Shown: one piece after another, positions 15,192 through 23,495 of the stretch
How the letters are laid out: each line of letters opens with the position of its first letter
Numbering within the stretch: position 1 is the first letter of the stretch
Assembly: GCA_964466185.1 (NCBI GenBank)
Contig: CAYXMS010000025.1
Coordinates: forward strand, 1 to 23,544
DNA length: 23,544 nucleotides
Direction: 5' to 3'
Source of the DNA: CAZTYI01 sp964466185
GTDB lineage: Bacteria; Chlamydiota; Chlamydiia; Chlamydiales; SM23-39
The notes under the pieces: generated by a model
What the model was told of the DNA's origin: nothing
The model's input: only the letters and a program-made list of their open reading frames with translations
The model's database searches: none
Position numbers and translations under genes: made by a program

Positions 15192-15274
15192 ATAAAATTG
15201 AAAATCTATTCTGGCAAAAAACAGCTCTATTTGTCAATCAAGCTCTTTTCAGGCTAGTGTTTTTAAGAAAAATT

Positions 15275-16966
15275 TTAACGGAAAATCGGGCGGGTATTTA
15301 AAAGGCTTTTATCATGGTATTTGGCCAAAGTAGCGAGAAAGATAAAAATAATCGGCCAAAGAGCGGCTATTTGCCAAGGAATATTTTTAAGATGTAGTGA
15401 AAAGTCCAGTATTTTAGGATAGGCCGCCAGCCAGTTAAGTAAAAAATCAGCTGTTTTGTCAGCTAAAAGAAAACAAATATCGCTGAGAAAAGAAAACTTA
15501 AAAAGAGTTAAAAGAGAAAAAATTAAAGCTATCAGAGCAAAATAAAACGGCCAGGTTAATAAAAAAGGAAAAAAAAGATTGTAGATGAGGCCAAGATATG
15601 AAAATTTATGGAAATAAAATAAAATTAAGGGCAAAAGCGTTAAATTTACGGGTAGGCTAATAGCTAATACAGCCCGCAGATAATTAATTAAAACGGCAGC
15701 TTGTTTTTCTAAAAAATTTAAGTTCTTACGGTCCCATTTGTTTCGGGGTTTCAGCCAGCGGCTTAGATAATTATGAAAAGGCTGATATAAAAATAAAATA
15801 GCGCTTACAGAGAGAAAAGAAAATTGAAAACTTAAATACATTAAATTAAGAGGATCTATGAGCAGTTGAATGATTAAAGCTAGGCCCAGTGAATTTAAAG
15901 CTATATTATTTTTACCATAGATTTGCGCAAAAAAGATAGCAGATAAAAAAATCCAAGCCCGTTGAACAGAAGAAGAAGGGCCAATGTACAAGGCAAATAA
16001 CGCTGTTATGACCAGTAGCGCCCAGGGCATAAAACAGGAAAAAGAAAATCTTTTAAAAATAAAGGAAAAAAATAGAATAACTGCCATAAAATGAAAGCCT
16101 GAAATTGCTAAAATATGCTGCATGCCGGTTTTGTTGAAAATAAAACGCCAGAAAATATTGTCCATCTGTCCGGTTAATTGGCTTTTGAAAAAAATAAAAG
16201 CAGCGCGATTTTTTATTTTTTGCCTCAATAAATTTTCAATTTTCTTATGCAGTGAAAAACGAAAGTCGGCCAGGCTAAAACAGGAGCCAACAGCTGTCAT
16301 AGTTTTTGCTTTGCAGCTGTATTGAAGAAAATGATTTGATTTCACAGTTCCTGTTATGCGGTAAATTTTATTGCCTGATGGGGGTTTATTTTTTGCCGGA
16401 TAATAAACTGTGCAGGGCAGATTTTTATATTTTGACTGCAAGTTTGTTGATTTGTGAGGATGAATGCTAGCGTTAGTTGAATTTTGTTTTTTGGTATTGT
16501 AAAAAATAATAGGGTCAGGTTTTAAATTTAAGGATAAAAGCTTGCCCTTTAAGATATAAACAGATCTGTTTTGGTAAAAATTGGCCTGTTGGACAGAATG
16601 AATTTTAAAAAAAGCCTCGGCGTTGGTTTTTTCTTCAATAGCTGTCCAATAAGAATATAGTAGAAAGGTTTGCAGATAACCTATGAAAAATAGCAGAAAA
16701 GCTAGATTAATCTGTCGGATGATTTTTGCTGGTTGTTGATTTTTGCGTTTGAAAACATATTTTGGAACTTTCAGGAAAAATTTATGCTGTTGCAATAAAA
16801 TGCTGAAAATTGCAAGTCCGAATATACTTAAAAAAACTAGCCAGATAAAAGAAGTAAATAAAAATCGACAGGCGATACCTGAGATTAGAAAAAAAGCATA
16901 AACCAGAAGAGGGGCTTCTGAAAATAAACAAGAAAAAGCTTCTTTAACTCGGAAAACAAACGACAT
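15275..16966 (-). CDS. comEC: ComEC/Rec2-family membrane channel protein
   Basis: Polytopic inner-membrane protein; in competent bacteria ComEC forms the channel that brings single-stranded DNA across the cytoplasmic membrane. At 563 residues it has N-terminal helices (about 19-60 and 88-105), a soluble OB-like region, then the competence domain with the family-typical TGMQHILAISGFHF motif (about residues 281-294), GPSSSVQRAW, and DPLNLMYLSFQFSFLSV, and many further helices. The C-terminal metallo-beta-lactamase domain of the Bacillus and Neisseria proteins is absent; C. trachomatis ComEC is similarly short as far as I remember. It is divergent from the HprK-like gene, with an AT-only hairpin in between. 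The natural role in chlamydiae is unproven, although recombination by DNA uptake is reported in the group. Confidence 0.92.
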   Translation of the reverse strand: MSFVFRVKEAFSCLFSEAPLLVYAFFLISGIACRFLFTSFIWLVFLSIFGLAIFSILLQQHKFFLKVPKYVFKRKNQQPAKIIRQINLAFLLFFIGYLQTFLLYSYWTAIEEKTNAEAFFKIHSVQQANFYQNRSVYILKGKLLSLNLKPDPIIFYNTKKQNSTNASIHPHKSTNLQSKYKNLPCTVYYPAKNKPPSGNKIYRITGTVKSNHFLQYSCKAKTMTAVGSCFSLADFRFSLHKKIENLLRQKIKNRAAFIFFKSQLTGQMDNIFWRFIFNKTGMQHILAISGFHFMAVILFFSFIFKRFSFSCFMPWALLVITALFALYIGPSSSVQRAWIFLSAIFFAQIYGKNNIALNSLGLALIIQLLIDPLNLMYLSFQFSFLSVSAILFLYQPFHNYLSRWLKPRNKWDRKNLNFLEKQAAVLINYLRAVLAISLPVNLTLLPLILFYFHKFSYLGLIYNLFFPFLLTWPFYFALIALIFSLLTLFKFSFLSDICFLLADKTADFLLNWLAAYPKILDFSLHLKNIPWQIAALWPIIFIFLATLAKYHDKSLLNTRPIFR

Positions 16967-16990
16967 AATTTTTTAATTTAAAAAGTTTAA

Positions 16991-17018
16991 AAAAGATTTT
17001 AAAAAAATAAAATCTTTT
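16991..17018. other. AT-only hairpin in the comEC / HprK-like divergent spacer
   Basis: AAAAGATTTTA (16991-17001), a loop of six A, and TAAAATCTTTT (17008-17018) form a perfect 11-bp stem followed by a T-rich tract. It looks like a terminator but lies between two divergent starts. It might insulate the two promoters or just be a product of base composition. Confidence 0.4.
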
Positions 17019-17122
17019 CTTTTTTTTCTTTTAAAAAAGCATTTTTTTCATTTACCATTGTATAGCGATAGCTAGAAGACTTTAGCTCTATGTAAAAGTT
17101 CTTAAATTTTTAGAGTCTTTTT

Positions 17123-17671
17123 ATGAAGGATATAGATACAATCAAAAAAACATCCTTGCCAGGAACGCTGGTTCAAATTTTTGGTAGCGGCGTTTTAATT
17201 TTAGGGGAAGCTGATTCCGGTAAAAGTTCGGTTGCTTTAAATTTGATTCAAAAAAGACATCAGTTAATTGTCGATGATCTGGTTGAAATAAAACAGGAAT
17301 TTTCTGGTTTAACTGGTTTTTTTTCAGACAAAATCCAGCATTATATGGAAATCAAGGATATTGGTATTCTTAATATTTTAAGGCTTTATGGGCCGGCTTG
17401 TGTGCTTTTAAAAACTGCAATAGAATTTGTTGTCTTTTTAGGAAAGACTGAAATGTCTCGTGCGCAATTATCAGACAAACAAAAGTTCTATCAGATTTTA
17501 GATAGAAAACTGCCTTTATATTTCTTGTCTGGAAAAAAATGTGAACAGGACGCTTTATTAATTGAAACTATTGTTTTAAGTCGTCGTTTGCAAGACTTGG
17601 GCTATCAAGCAGATAAAGAATTAGGTCGGAAATTGGATCAAATCAGAGGCGGTTTTTGTGAAACTTGTTAA
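17123..17671 (+). CDS. Mini HPr kinase/phosphorylase-like protein
   Basis: A 182-residue protein matching the C-terminal catalytic domain of HPr kinase (HprK) without the N-terminal domain. It shows SGVLILGEADSGKSSVAL (P-loop, residues 28-36), IVDDLVEIK (VDD at 50-52, the place of the phospho-acceptor/base region), and YMEIKDIGILNILRLYG (75-90), which replaces the usual EIRGLGI signature. The Arg of EIRG is Lys and the Gly is Asp, so catalytic competence is uncertain. It is followed by ptsH with a 14-base overlap, a strong contextual argument that HPr is the substrate or partner. Short HprK forms of this kind are known in alphaproteobacteria, where they link to nitrogen-type PTS regulation. 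The C. trachomatis gene between comE and ptsH may be its counterpart. Confidence 0.75.
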   Translation: MKDIDTIKKTSLPGTLVQIFGSGVLILGEADSGKSSVALNLIQKRHQLIVDDLVEIKQEFSGLTGFFSDKIQHYMEIKDIGILNILRLYGPACVLLKTAIEFVVFLGKTEMSRAQLSDKQKFYQILDRKLPLYFLSGKKCEQDALLIETIVLSRRLQDLGYQADKELGRKLDQIRGGFCETC

Positions 17672-17924
17672 ATATGTAAAAGTTAAAAACACTCTGGGGC
17701 TGCATATCCGCCCAGCAAGTGCTATTGTGAAATTGTTGAAATCCTTTCAGGCCGCTGTTTTTTTTACCTACAAACAGGAAACCGTCAATGCTCGCAGTAT
17801 AATGAGTATTTTAAAGCTGATGGCTAAAAAAAATGCCCAAATTACAATTACTGCTGAAGGAGAAGATGCTACAGAAACTGTAAAAGCTTTACAAAAAGCC
17901 TTTGAAAGATGTTTTAAGGAGTAA
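17658..17924 (+). CDS. ptsH: Phosphocarrier protein HPr
   Basis: Small cytosolic protein (88 residues) that accepts phosphate from enzyme I on a histidine and hands it to EIIA proteins. The active site GLHIRPAS is at residues 14-21, with His16 and Arg18. The regulatory serine region NARSIMSILKL is at 44-54, with Ser47 in the position of Ser46 of Bacillus HPr, the site used by HprK. The start is the GTG at 17658, chosen because AGAGG (17645-17649) lies 8 bases before it and the protein aligns from residue 1. It lies inside the end of the HprK-like gene. ptsI follows after 2 bases. Confidence 0.95.
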   Translation: MKLVKYVKVKNTLGLHIRPASAIVKLLKSFQAAVFFTYKQETVNARSIMSILKLMAKKNAQITITAEGEDATETVKALQKAFERCFKE

Positions 17925-17926
17925 AC

Positions 17927-19630
17927 ATGGATGAGAAAAAATTCAAAGGCTTAAAAATCAGTTCGGGCATTGCTTTTGGAGAGCCTGTTTGGCTAAAAGC
18001 AAAAAATCCGATTTCCCAAGACATTTTTTTAGAGAAAAAAGAAGTTTGTTTAGAAATCAAACGTTATAAAAATGCACTGGAACAAAGCCAGCAGGATTTA
18101 AAATACTTGCAAAAACGCAATAGTTATGAAGGCAAAGAAGCCGTTGTTCAGATTTTAGAAGCGCATCTGGAAATTTTAAAAGATCCTTTGATGACGGAAC
18201 TGATTGTCGAGCGTATTTCTAAATTGCAGAAAAATACAGAAACTGTGTTTCAGCAATTTTTGGCGGAATATCAGGAAAGTTTTAAAAAAAAAGATCAATT
18301 TTTTAAAGACCGGTTGAATGATATTCAAGATGTAGCAGGCCGGATTTTGAGTCATTTATATCCGCGTTTTCAAAATGAGTGTTTGACTTTTCAGGGCACG
18401 GTTATTTTTGCTGAAGAGCTGACGCCTTCCATGATTCTGGAATTGACCCAACAAAAATGCAGTGCTTTGGTGACTCAAAAAGGCAGTTATGCATCCCATG
18501 CGGCAATTATTGCCAGGGCTAAAAAAATTCCGTTTATTGCCGGTATAGATTTATCTTCGTTATCCCGGTCTTTTAAACAAATTATTGTAGATGGTTCGAA
18601 GGCTGAAATAATCATTAATCCGAGTGTTGAATCCATTCAATTTTATCAGGACAAAGCATTAAAAGATAAAAAACAGAAAATTAATATTTTTAAAAATCTG
18701 GAGACTACAGACAAAAAGAAAATCCTGCTGTTTGCCAATGTAGAAGATGAAAAAAATATCGATAGCTATCAAACAGCCGGCATAGGCCTTTTTCGTTCTG
18801 AATATTTGTGCTTGGGCCGCACTAACAGTTTTCCGTCGTGTGAAGAACAGTTTAAAGTTTATCGTAATTTGCTTTTGCAGATGCATGACAAGCCGGTTAT
18901 TATTCGTCTTTTTGATATTGGCTCAGATAAAAACATAAAAATAGAAGGGGGATTTTTTCCGAAAGAAGAGAATCCTGCTTTAGGATTTAGGGCTTTGCGG
19001 TTTTTGTTAAAAAATCCTCAAATATTAAAAGATCAGCTGAAGGCTATTTTGAAAGCCTCTTTATTTGGCAATCTGCATATCTTGCTGCCTTTGGTTTGCG
19101 ATATAGCAGAAATTCAACAGGTAAAAAAAATAATTGCCCAGTTGCAAATCCAGCTAGCTGAAGAGGAAATATCTTTTCAGCCGGAGATTCCTGTTGGTGC
19201 TATGATAGAAGTGCCTTCTGCTGCTTTGTTAGTTGAAGAAATAGCGGAGGAGGTAGATTTTTTATCTGTAGGGACCAATGATCTGACCCAGTATTTGATG
19301 GCTTCTGATCGGTCTAATCGAGCTGTTAGCCATTTGTATAATTTTGCCTCTCCTGCTTTGCTGTTACTTTTGGATAAAATTGCTAAAACAGCTAAAAATC
19401 TTAGGAAGCCGCTTTTTATCTGCGGTGAAATGGCTAGCAGCGATCAATTTATTCAGCTGCTTATCGGTTTGGGCTTTGAAAATTTTTCTCTGGCCTGTTC
19501 TCATTTTGAAAAAGTCCAAAAAATAGTTCAGAATATGAGCTATAAAAAAGCTAAAAAAATGAGTAAAAAAGCTTTAAATTTAAAAACTATTGAAGAGCTT
19601 AGTTTATTCCTTTTTGGCGATACCGTCTAA
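17927..19630 (+). CDS. ptsI: Phosphoenolpyruvate-protein phosphotransferase (enzyme I)
   Basis: First enzyme of the PTS relay: it takes phosphate from phosphoenolpyruvate onto a histidine and gives it to HPr. At 567 residues it is normal length. The phosphohistidine domain has QKGSYASHAAIIARAKK, with the active-site His191. The PEP-binding barrel has EYLCLGR, VGTNDLTQYLMASDRSN and CGEMAS, with the catalytic Cys at 499. All core residues are present, so it should be active. It has an AAGGAG ribosome site and follows ptsH directly. Its end overlaps the 3' end of dnaX by 27 bp. No EII permease is in the window; chlamydiae keep EI, HPr and PtsN-type EIIA, which suggests regulation instead of sugar import. 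Confidence 0.97.
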   Translation: MDEKKFKGLKISSGIAFGEPVWLKAKNPISQDIFLEKKEVCLEIKRYKNALEQSQQDLKYLQKRNSYEGKEAVVQILEAHLEILKDPLMTELIVERISKLQKNTETVFQQFLAEYQESFKKKDQFFKDRLNDIQDVAGRILSHLYPRFQNECLTFQGTVIFAEELTPSMILELTQQKCSALVTQKGSYASHAAIIARAKKIPFIAGIDLSSLSRSFKQIIVDGSKAEIIINPSVESIQFYQDKALKDKKQKINIFKNLETTDKKKILLFANVEDEKNIDSYQTAGIGLFRSEYLCLGRTNSFPSCEEQFKVYRNLLLQMHDKPVIIRLFDIGSDKNIKIEGGFFPKEENPALGFRALRFLLKNPQILKDQLKAILKASLFGNLHILLPLVCDIAEIQQVKKIIAQLQIQLAEEEISFQPEIPVGAMIEVPSAALLVEEIAEEVDFLSVGTNDLTQYLMASDRSNRAVSHLYNFASPALLLLLDKIAKTAKNLRKPLFICGEMASSDQFIQLLIGLGFENFSLACSHFEKVQKIVQNMSYKKAKKMSKKALNLKTIEELSLFLFGDTV

Positions 19631-21115
19631 TTCCACAGCGGTAAATTGTAAAAAAGTATCTAATTTATTGTTGTTGGTAAGGTTGTGATGGGAATGGTTT
19701 GGTTTTGTATTTTGAGGAGTATTCTGGATAGTGTTTTGGATTTTATGATTGGATTTATCAATTGTCCCAGTATTTTCTTGCGGGTTGTCAATTTTGGCGG
19801 AATTATTAGCCGGATTTGTCAAATCTGGATTAAAAGGGGCTTGTGTTAGTTTTTCTGTTTTGTCAGGGACGGATTTTTCTTGAAATTTAGATGCTAACTT
19901 GGTTTGATCTGACAAATCTATAGGCGCTGCAGATTTTGAATTATTGGAATTTTCTAAATGGGATTGATTGCGAATGCTTTTTTCCAGCTCAATTAAACGT
20001 TGAACTAATAAAGGGGCGGAAATTTTTTTGCGGCAGCGAATAGTTTGCAGAAGAAACATTTCCACAGCTGTTTTTTTAGACAGGCTTTTTTGGATTTTTC
20101 CTAGGCTTGTTAATAACAGTTCTATAATTTCCAAAAGCTCTTCTTTTTTATAAAAAGAGGCTTTTTCTTGATATTTTTTTAAAATATCTGTATCTAGTTC
20201 TAAAACTTTTTTGTTGTATTTAAGCATTAAGTATCTGCGGAAATGTTCTAATAGTTCTTGTGTAAAGTGGGTAAAATCTTTGCCTAGAGTGTAAATGGTT
20301 TCGGAAAGCTCATAAGCAAATTCTTCATGTCCGGATTGAATGGCCTCATCCAATTTGAAAAAATAATCTTGTGGAATCAGCCCCAAGATTTTACTGACTA
20401 CAGATTCTGTAATAGTGTTACTTTCATAACATAGCAGCTGATCGAGAAAAGACTGGCTGTCTCTTAAAGAGCCGTCAGAAAATCGGGCGATTAAATGCAA
20501 AGCTTTTTCTTCAGCTTCTCGGTTTAGATCTTTTAAAATCAGCTTTAATTTGTGTACGATTTTTTCATAGCTGATGCGCACTAGATCAAAACGCTGGCAG
20601 CGGCTTAAAATGGTAGGTGGAACTTTATGCGGTTCAGTAGTGGCAAAGAAAAATTTGATGGCAGGAGGGGGTTCTTCCAAAGTTTTTAACAGGGCGTTAA
20701 AGGCTTCTTTGGTCAGCATGTGCACTTCATCGATAATATAAATTTTATATTTGCCGGAAGAGGGGGCATAGCCAATAGTTTCATTAATTTGCCGGATATC
20801 GTCTATGCCGCGGTTGGAAGCGCCGTCAATTTCTAGCACATCTAATGAACAGCTGCCGGTAATTTCCAAACAGGAAGAGCATTTGTTGCAGGGTTCTGTA
20901 TTTTCAGACAAGTCTGAACAGTTCAGAGCTTTAGCGAACAAACGGGCCAGGGTGGTTTTGCCGATTCCTCGCGATCCTGAAAACAGATAGGCTTGAGCTA
21001 GTCGGCCGAGGCGGATGCTGTTTTTTAAAATTTTAACAGTTTCTTCTTGGCCGATTACTTCTTGAAAGGCTTGAGGACGGTATTTTCTGGCTAATACTTG
21101 ATAATTTTCACTCAT
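19604..21115 (-). CDS. dnaX: DNA polymerase III subunit gamma/tau
   Basis: Clamp-loader ATPase of the replication machinery. At 503 residues it has the conserved AAA+ part complete: Walker A GSRGIGKT (47-54), the zinc site Cys66, Cys76, Cys79 and Cys82 with the E. coli-like CX9CX2CX2C spacing, Walker B IIDEVH (127-132), the segment NALLKTLEEPPP, and the sensor motif SRC (171-173). Domain III follows to about residue 370. The last 110 or so residues are low-complexity, rich in Asn, Lys, Thr and Ser, without a recognisable DnaE- or DnaB-binding tau domain. No clear slippery sequence for a gamma frameshift was seen. The final residues overlap the end of ptsI on the other strand. Confidence 0.95.
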   Translation of the reverse strand: MSENYQVLARKYRPQAFQEVIGQEETVKILKNSIRLGRLAQAYLFSGSRGIGKTTLARLFAKALNCSDLSENTEPCNKCSSCLEITGSCSLDVLEIDGASNRGIDDIRQINETIGYAPSSGKYKIYIIDEVHMLTKEAFNALLKTLEEPPPAIKFFFATTEPHKVPPTILSRCQRFDLVRISYEKIVHKLKLILKDLNREAEEKALHLIARFSDGSLRDSQSFLDQLLCYESNTITESVVSKILGLIPQDYFFKLDEAIQSGHEEFAYELSETIYTLGKDFTHFTQELLEHFRRYLMLKYNKKVLELDTDILKKYQEKASFYKKEELLEIIELLLTSLGKIQKSLSKKTAVEMFLLQTIRCRKKISAPLLVQRLIELEKSIRNQSHLENSNNSKSAAPIDLSDQTKLASKFQEKSVPDKTEKLTQAPFNPDLTNPANNSAKIDNPQENTGTIDKSNHKIQNTIQNTPQNTKPNHSHHNLTNNNKLDTFLQFTAVELDGIAKKE

Positions 21116-21210
21116 ATACTTTTTATTAGTTTGCTTTTATTTTTCAGAAAAAATATTTTGTCGTCCAGTGAAAAAATGTTTTAGACATTTTGCCTTGGGA
21201 TTTTACATTT

Positions 21211-21271
21211 AAGCTGTGCTTGTCAAGCTGTGCTTGTTCAAAATCAAGCTGTGCTTGTCAAGCTTGCTTGT
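21211..21271. repeat. Four palindromic 14-bp repeats upstream of the HD-phosphodiesterase gene
   Basis: The unit CAAGCTGTGCTTGT occurs at 21224-21237 and 21245-21258, with a copy lacking its first base at 21211-21223 and a shortened one (CAAGCTTGCTTGT) at 21259-21271. Each unit is a dyad, CAAGC, 2-3 bases, GCTTG. A 7-base spacer (TCAAAAT) separates units 2 and 3. The 14-base period is not a multiple of three, so the array is not coding although an open frame runs through it. It sits between the divergent dnaX and the phosphodiesterase gene. Confidence 0.7.
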
Positions 21272-21320
21272 TCTAATTCTAGGAATATATTATATTATAA
21301 ATAATAATCTAAAAAAGGCT

Positions 21321-23456
21321 ATGGGAATTTCTTTTTTTAAAGTCAATTTTTCTAAATTAATTATTTGGAAAAGCTATCTTTTTAAGGATGATTTAATATT
21401 TCGTCTGATTATTGGGCTAGTTAGTTTAGTTTGTATTTTTTTATTTATTCATTTTAGAGAAGTCAAGGTAGAGACTTTAGAATTGGGAACTCAGGCTTCT
21501 TCTTATGTTGTAGCGCAGACAGACTTTGATTTCCCTGATGATTATGCTACAAACGCTTTGAAACAAGAAGCGCTAAAAGATTTAGGGCCGATTTTCAGTT
21601 TTCAAGAAAAAATGCTTTCCCAAGTCAGCTATGATTTTGAATATTATTTAATTCACGATTCTCTTTGGCTGGACCAGCTAAAAAATGTTTCTTTAGAAGA
21701 TTTATATCAAGATATAGAAATTGTAGTTTCTTTTTTGAAAAGTCTGAATTTTACCGATATTGCTACTTTGAAAAAGATGCAAAAGTTTGATATTTCCACA
21801 GTTGATTTTATGGTTTTTACATCTTTTAAGGGAGAAAAGGCTGAAATGCCTACAGAATATTGGCATAGGCTGGAGAACATTTTTTTAAAAAAGCACAAAC
21901 TTCCTAAAAAAGAAATAAATTTTATTTTTCAATTTTTTGCTGCTAGAAACTGGCAGCTGAAAAAAAATGATAAAGCTTTGGCTGATTTGAAATTTTTAAT
22001 CGAAAGCGGCATTCCTCAAAAGTATACTGAAATTAAAGCCGGCACGCGGATTGTTGCTGTGGGTGAAAAGGTAACGGCTCGTCATATAGACATGCTTTTG
22101 GCCATGAAACAGGCGCTGACGGAAAAACGGAATCTTTTTTCTGTTTTTAATATACTGGGCAATTTGATTTTTTCTTTTGTTTTTATTGTTTTGTCTTTTT
22201 TGTATTTAAGAATTGATCAAAACGAAGTTTTAAAATCTTTGCAGAAACTTTCGCTTTTAGTTTGCATTATGATTTTGACTTTGGCTTTTGCCAAGATTAC
22301 GGAATATGTACTTTTACAAAATAAGCCAACCTTAATTGAATCTATAAGGTATCCGATAATAGTACCGTTTGCGGCTTTTCTTTTGAGTATTTTATTTAAT
22401 CCCCGTCTGGCTTTATTTGGTTCTGTATTTTTAGCTATTTTATTTTCTATTACCCTGATGGTGGATCATACTCAATTTTTAGTTATTAATCTGATTACTG
22501 CTTTAATTGTTACGGTTTCCGCCTGCGGCATTAGAAAAAGAAAAGAGGTTTTTCAGGTTTGCGCCAAATGTCTTTTGGGTGTTGTGCCGATTGTTCTTTC
22601 TTTTCATATGCTTGCAGATAATTTTTTGATCTTTAATCTTTTGCAGGATTTGGCGTTGAGCTTTTTATTTATGTTGATTATTGCTGTTTTGGTGATGGGC
22701 ATTCTGCCACTTTTGGAATCTTTATTCCATGTTATGACGGACATCACTTTGATGGAATATATGGATCCTTCCAATGAGCTTTTGAAAAGACTGGCTCTGG
22801 AAATGCCGGGCACTTATCAGCATTCTCTAGTTTTAGGCAATATTACCGAATCTGTAGGCTCTGCGATTGGGGCAAATGCCCTTTTATGCAGGGTAGCTAC
22901 GCTTTATCATGATATAGGCAAACTTTCTAACGCTCATTTTTTTACTGAAAATCAGCCTTTGGGAGTAAATATACACCAGCTTTTAACTCCTGCCGAATCA
23001 GCGGGTGTGATTATATCCCATGTCAAAGACGGGGTGGCTCTAGCTAAAAAATACCGTCTGCCGCAGTCGTTTATAGATATTATTCAAGAGCATCATGGTA
23101 CGACGCTGGTTTATTATTTTTATTATCAAGAGCTGCAAAATCAAAATAGAGATAAAAGTAAAATAGATGAAAGTCTTTTCCGTTATCCCGGTCCCAAACC
23201 CCATTCCAAAGAATCTGCTATTATCATGCTTTCCGACAGCATAGAGGCGGCTTCCCGCTCGTTGGAAGTTCCGACGGAAAGTGCGATTATGGAATTGGTA
23301 GATAAGGTGGTAAAAGAAAGGGTGGATGATAATCAGTTGGAAGAGTGCAATCTGACTTTTGAAGAGCTGTTAATTATTAAGAAAACTTTGGTTAAGATTA
23401 TAACAGCCAGCCATCATGTTCGGATAAAGTATCCTGAAAAGGAAACGAAATCTTAA
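21321..23456 (+). CDS. 7TM-HD family phosphodiesterase, PgpH/YqfF type (c-di-AMP)
   Basis: Membrane protein whose cytosolic HD domain hydrolyses the second messenger c-di-AMP to pApA in Listeria (PgpH). The ATG at 21321 is chosen (711 residues), because the longer frame from a GTG at 21216 would translate the palindromic repeats. The ribosome site is weak (AAAAAAGG, very close to the ATG). It has one N-terminal membrane helix (about 24-44), an outside domain (45 to about 270), about seven helices (270-470), and the HD domain: H501 (QHS), H530-D531 (YHDIGK), ENQ, and H591-H592 (EHHGTTLVYYFYYQ). All metal ligands expected for the family are present. Chlamydiae make c-di-AMP, so a degrading enzyme fits. 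It is divergent from dnaX. Confidence 0.93.
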   Translation: MGISFFKVNFSKLIIWKSYLFKDDLIFRLIIGLVSLVCIFLFIHFREVKVETLELGTQASSYVVAQTDFDFPDDYATNALKQEALKDLGPIFSFQEKMLSQVSYDFEYYLIHDSLWLDQLKNVSLEDLYQDIEIVVSFLKSLNFTDIATLKKMQKFDISTVDFMVFTSFKGEKAEMPTEYWHRLENIFLKKHKLPKKEINFIFQFFAARNWQLKKNDKALADLKFLIESGIPQKYTEIKAGTRIVAVGEKVTARHIDMLLAMKQALTEKRNLFSVFNILGNLIFSFVFIVLSFLYLRIDQNEVLKSLQKLSLLVCIMILTLAFAKITEYVLLQNKPTLIESIRYPIIVPFAAFLLSILFNPRLALFGSVFLAILFSITLMVDHTQFLVINLITALIVTVSACGIRKRKEVFQVCAKCLLGVVPIVLSFHMLADNFLIFNLLQDLALSFLFMLIIAVLVMGILPLLESLFHVMTDITLMEYMDPSNELLKRLALEMPGTYQHSLVLGNITESVGSAIGANALLCRVATLYHDIGKLSNAHFFTENQPLGVNIHQLLTPAESAGVIISHVKDGVALAKKYRLPQSFIDIIQEHHGTTLVYYFYYQELQNQNRDKSKIDESLFRYPGPKPHSKESAIIMLSDSIEAASRSLEVPTESAIMELVDKVVKERVDDNQLEECNLTFEELLIIKKTLVKIITASHHVRIKYPEKETKS

Positions 23457-23471
23457 ATTTTATTAACTTCT

Positions 23472-23491
23472 GCATAAAGTTTCCTTTATGC
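23472..23491. terminator. Hairpin between convergent genes at the right edge
   Basis: GCATAAAG (23472-23479), loop TTTC, CTTTATGC (23484-23491) form a perfect 8-bp stem; on the minus strand the loop reads GAAA, a stable tetraloop. It lies 15 bases after the phosphodiesterase stop and 4 bases after the stop of the possible leftward gene. T-runs are weak on both sides, so it is at most a modest two-way terminator. Confidence 0.45.
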
Positions 23492-23495
23492 TTCT

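Noticed and set aside
21216..21320. N-terminal extension of the phosphodiesterase from a GTG
   Set aside because: It would translate 14-bp palindromic repeats out of phase and yields a Leu/Cys/Lys-rich string unlike the family; the ATG at 21321 gives the usual length.
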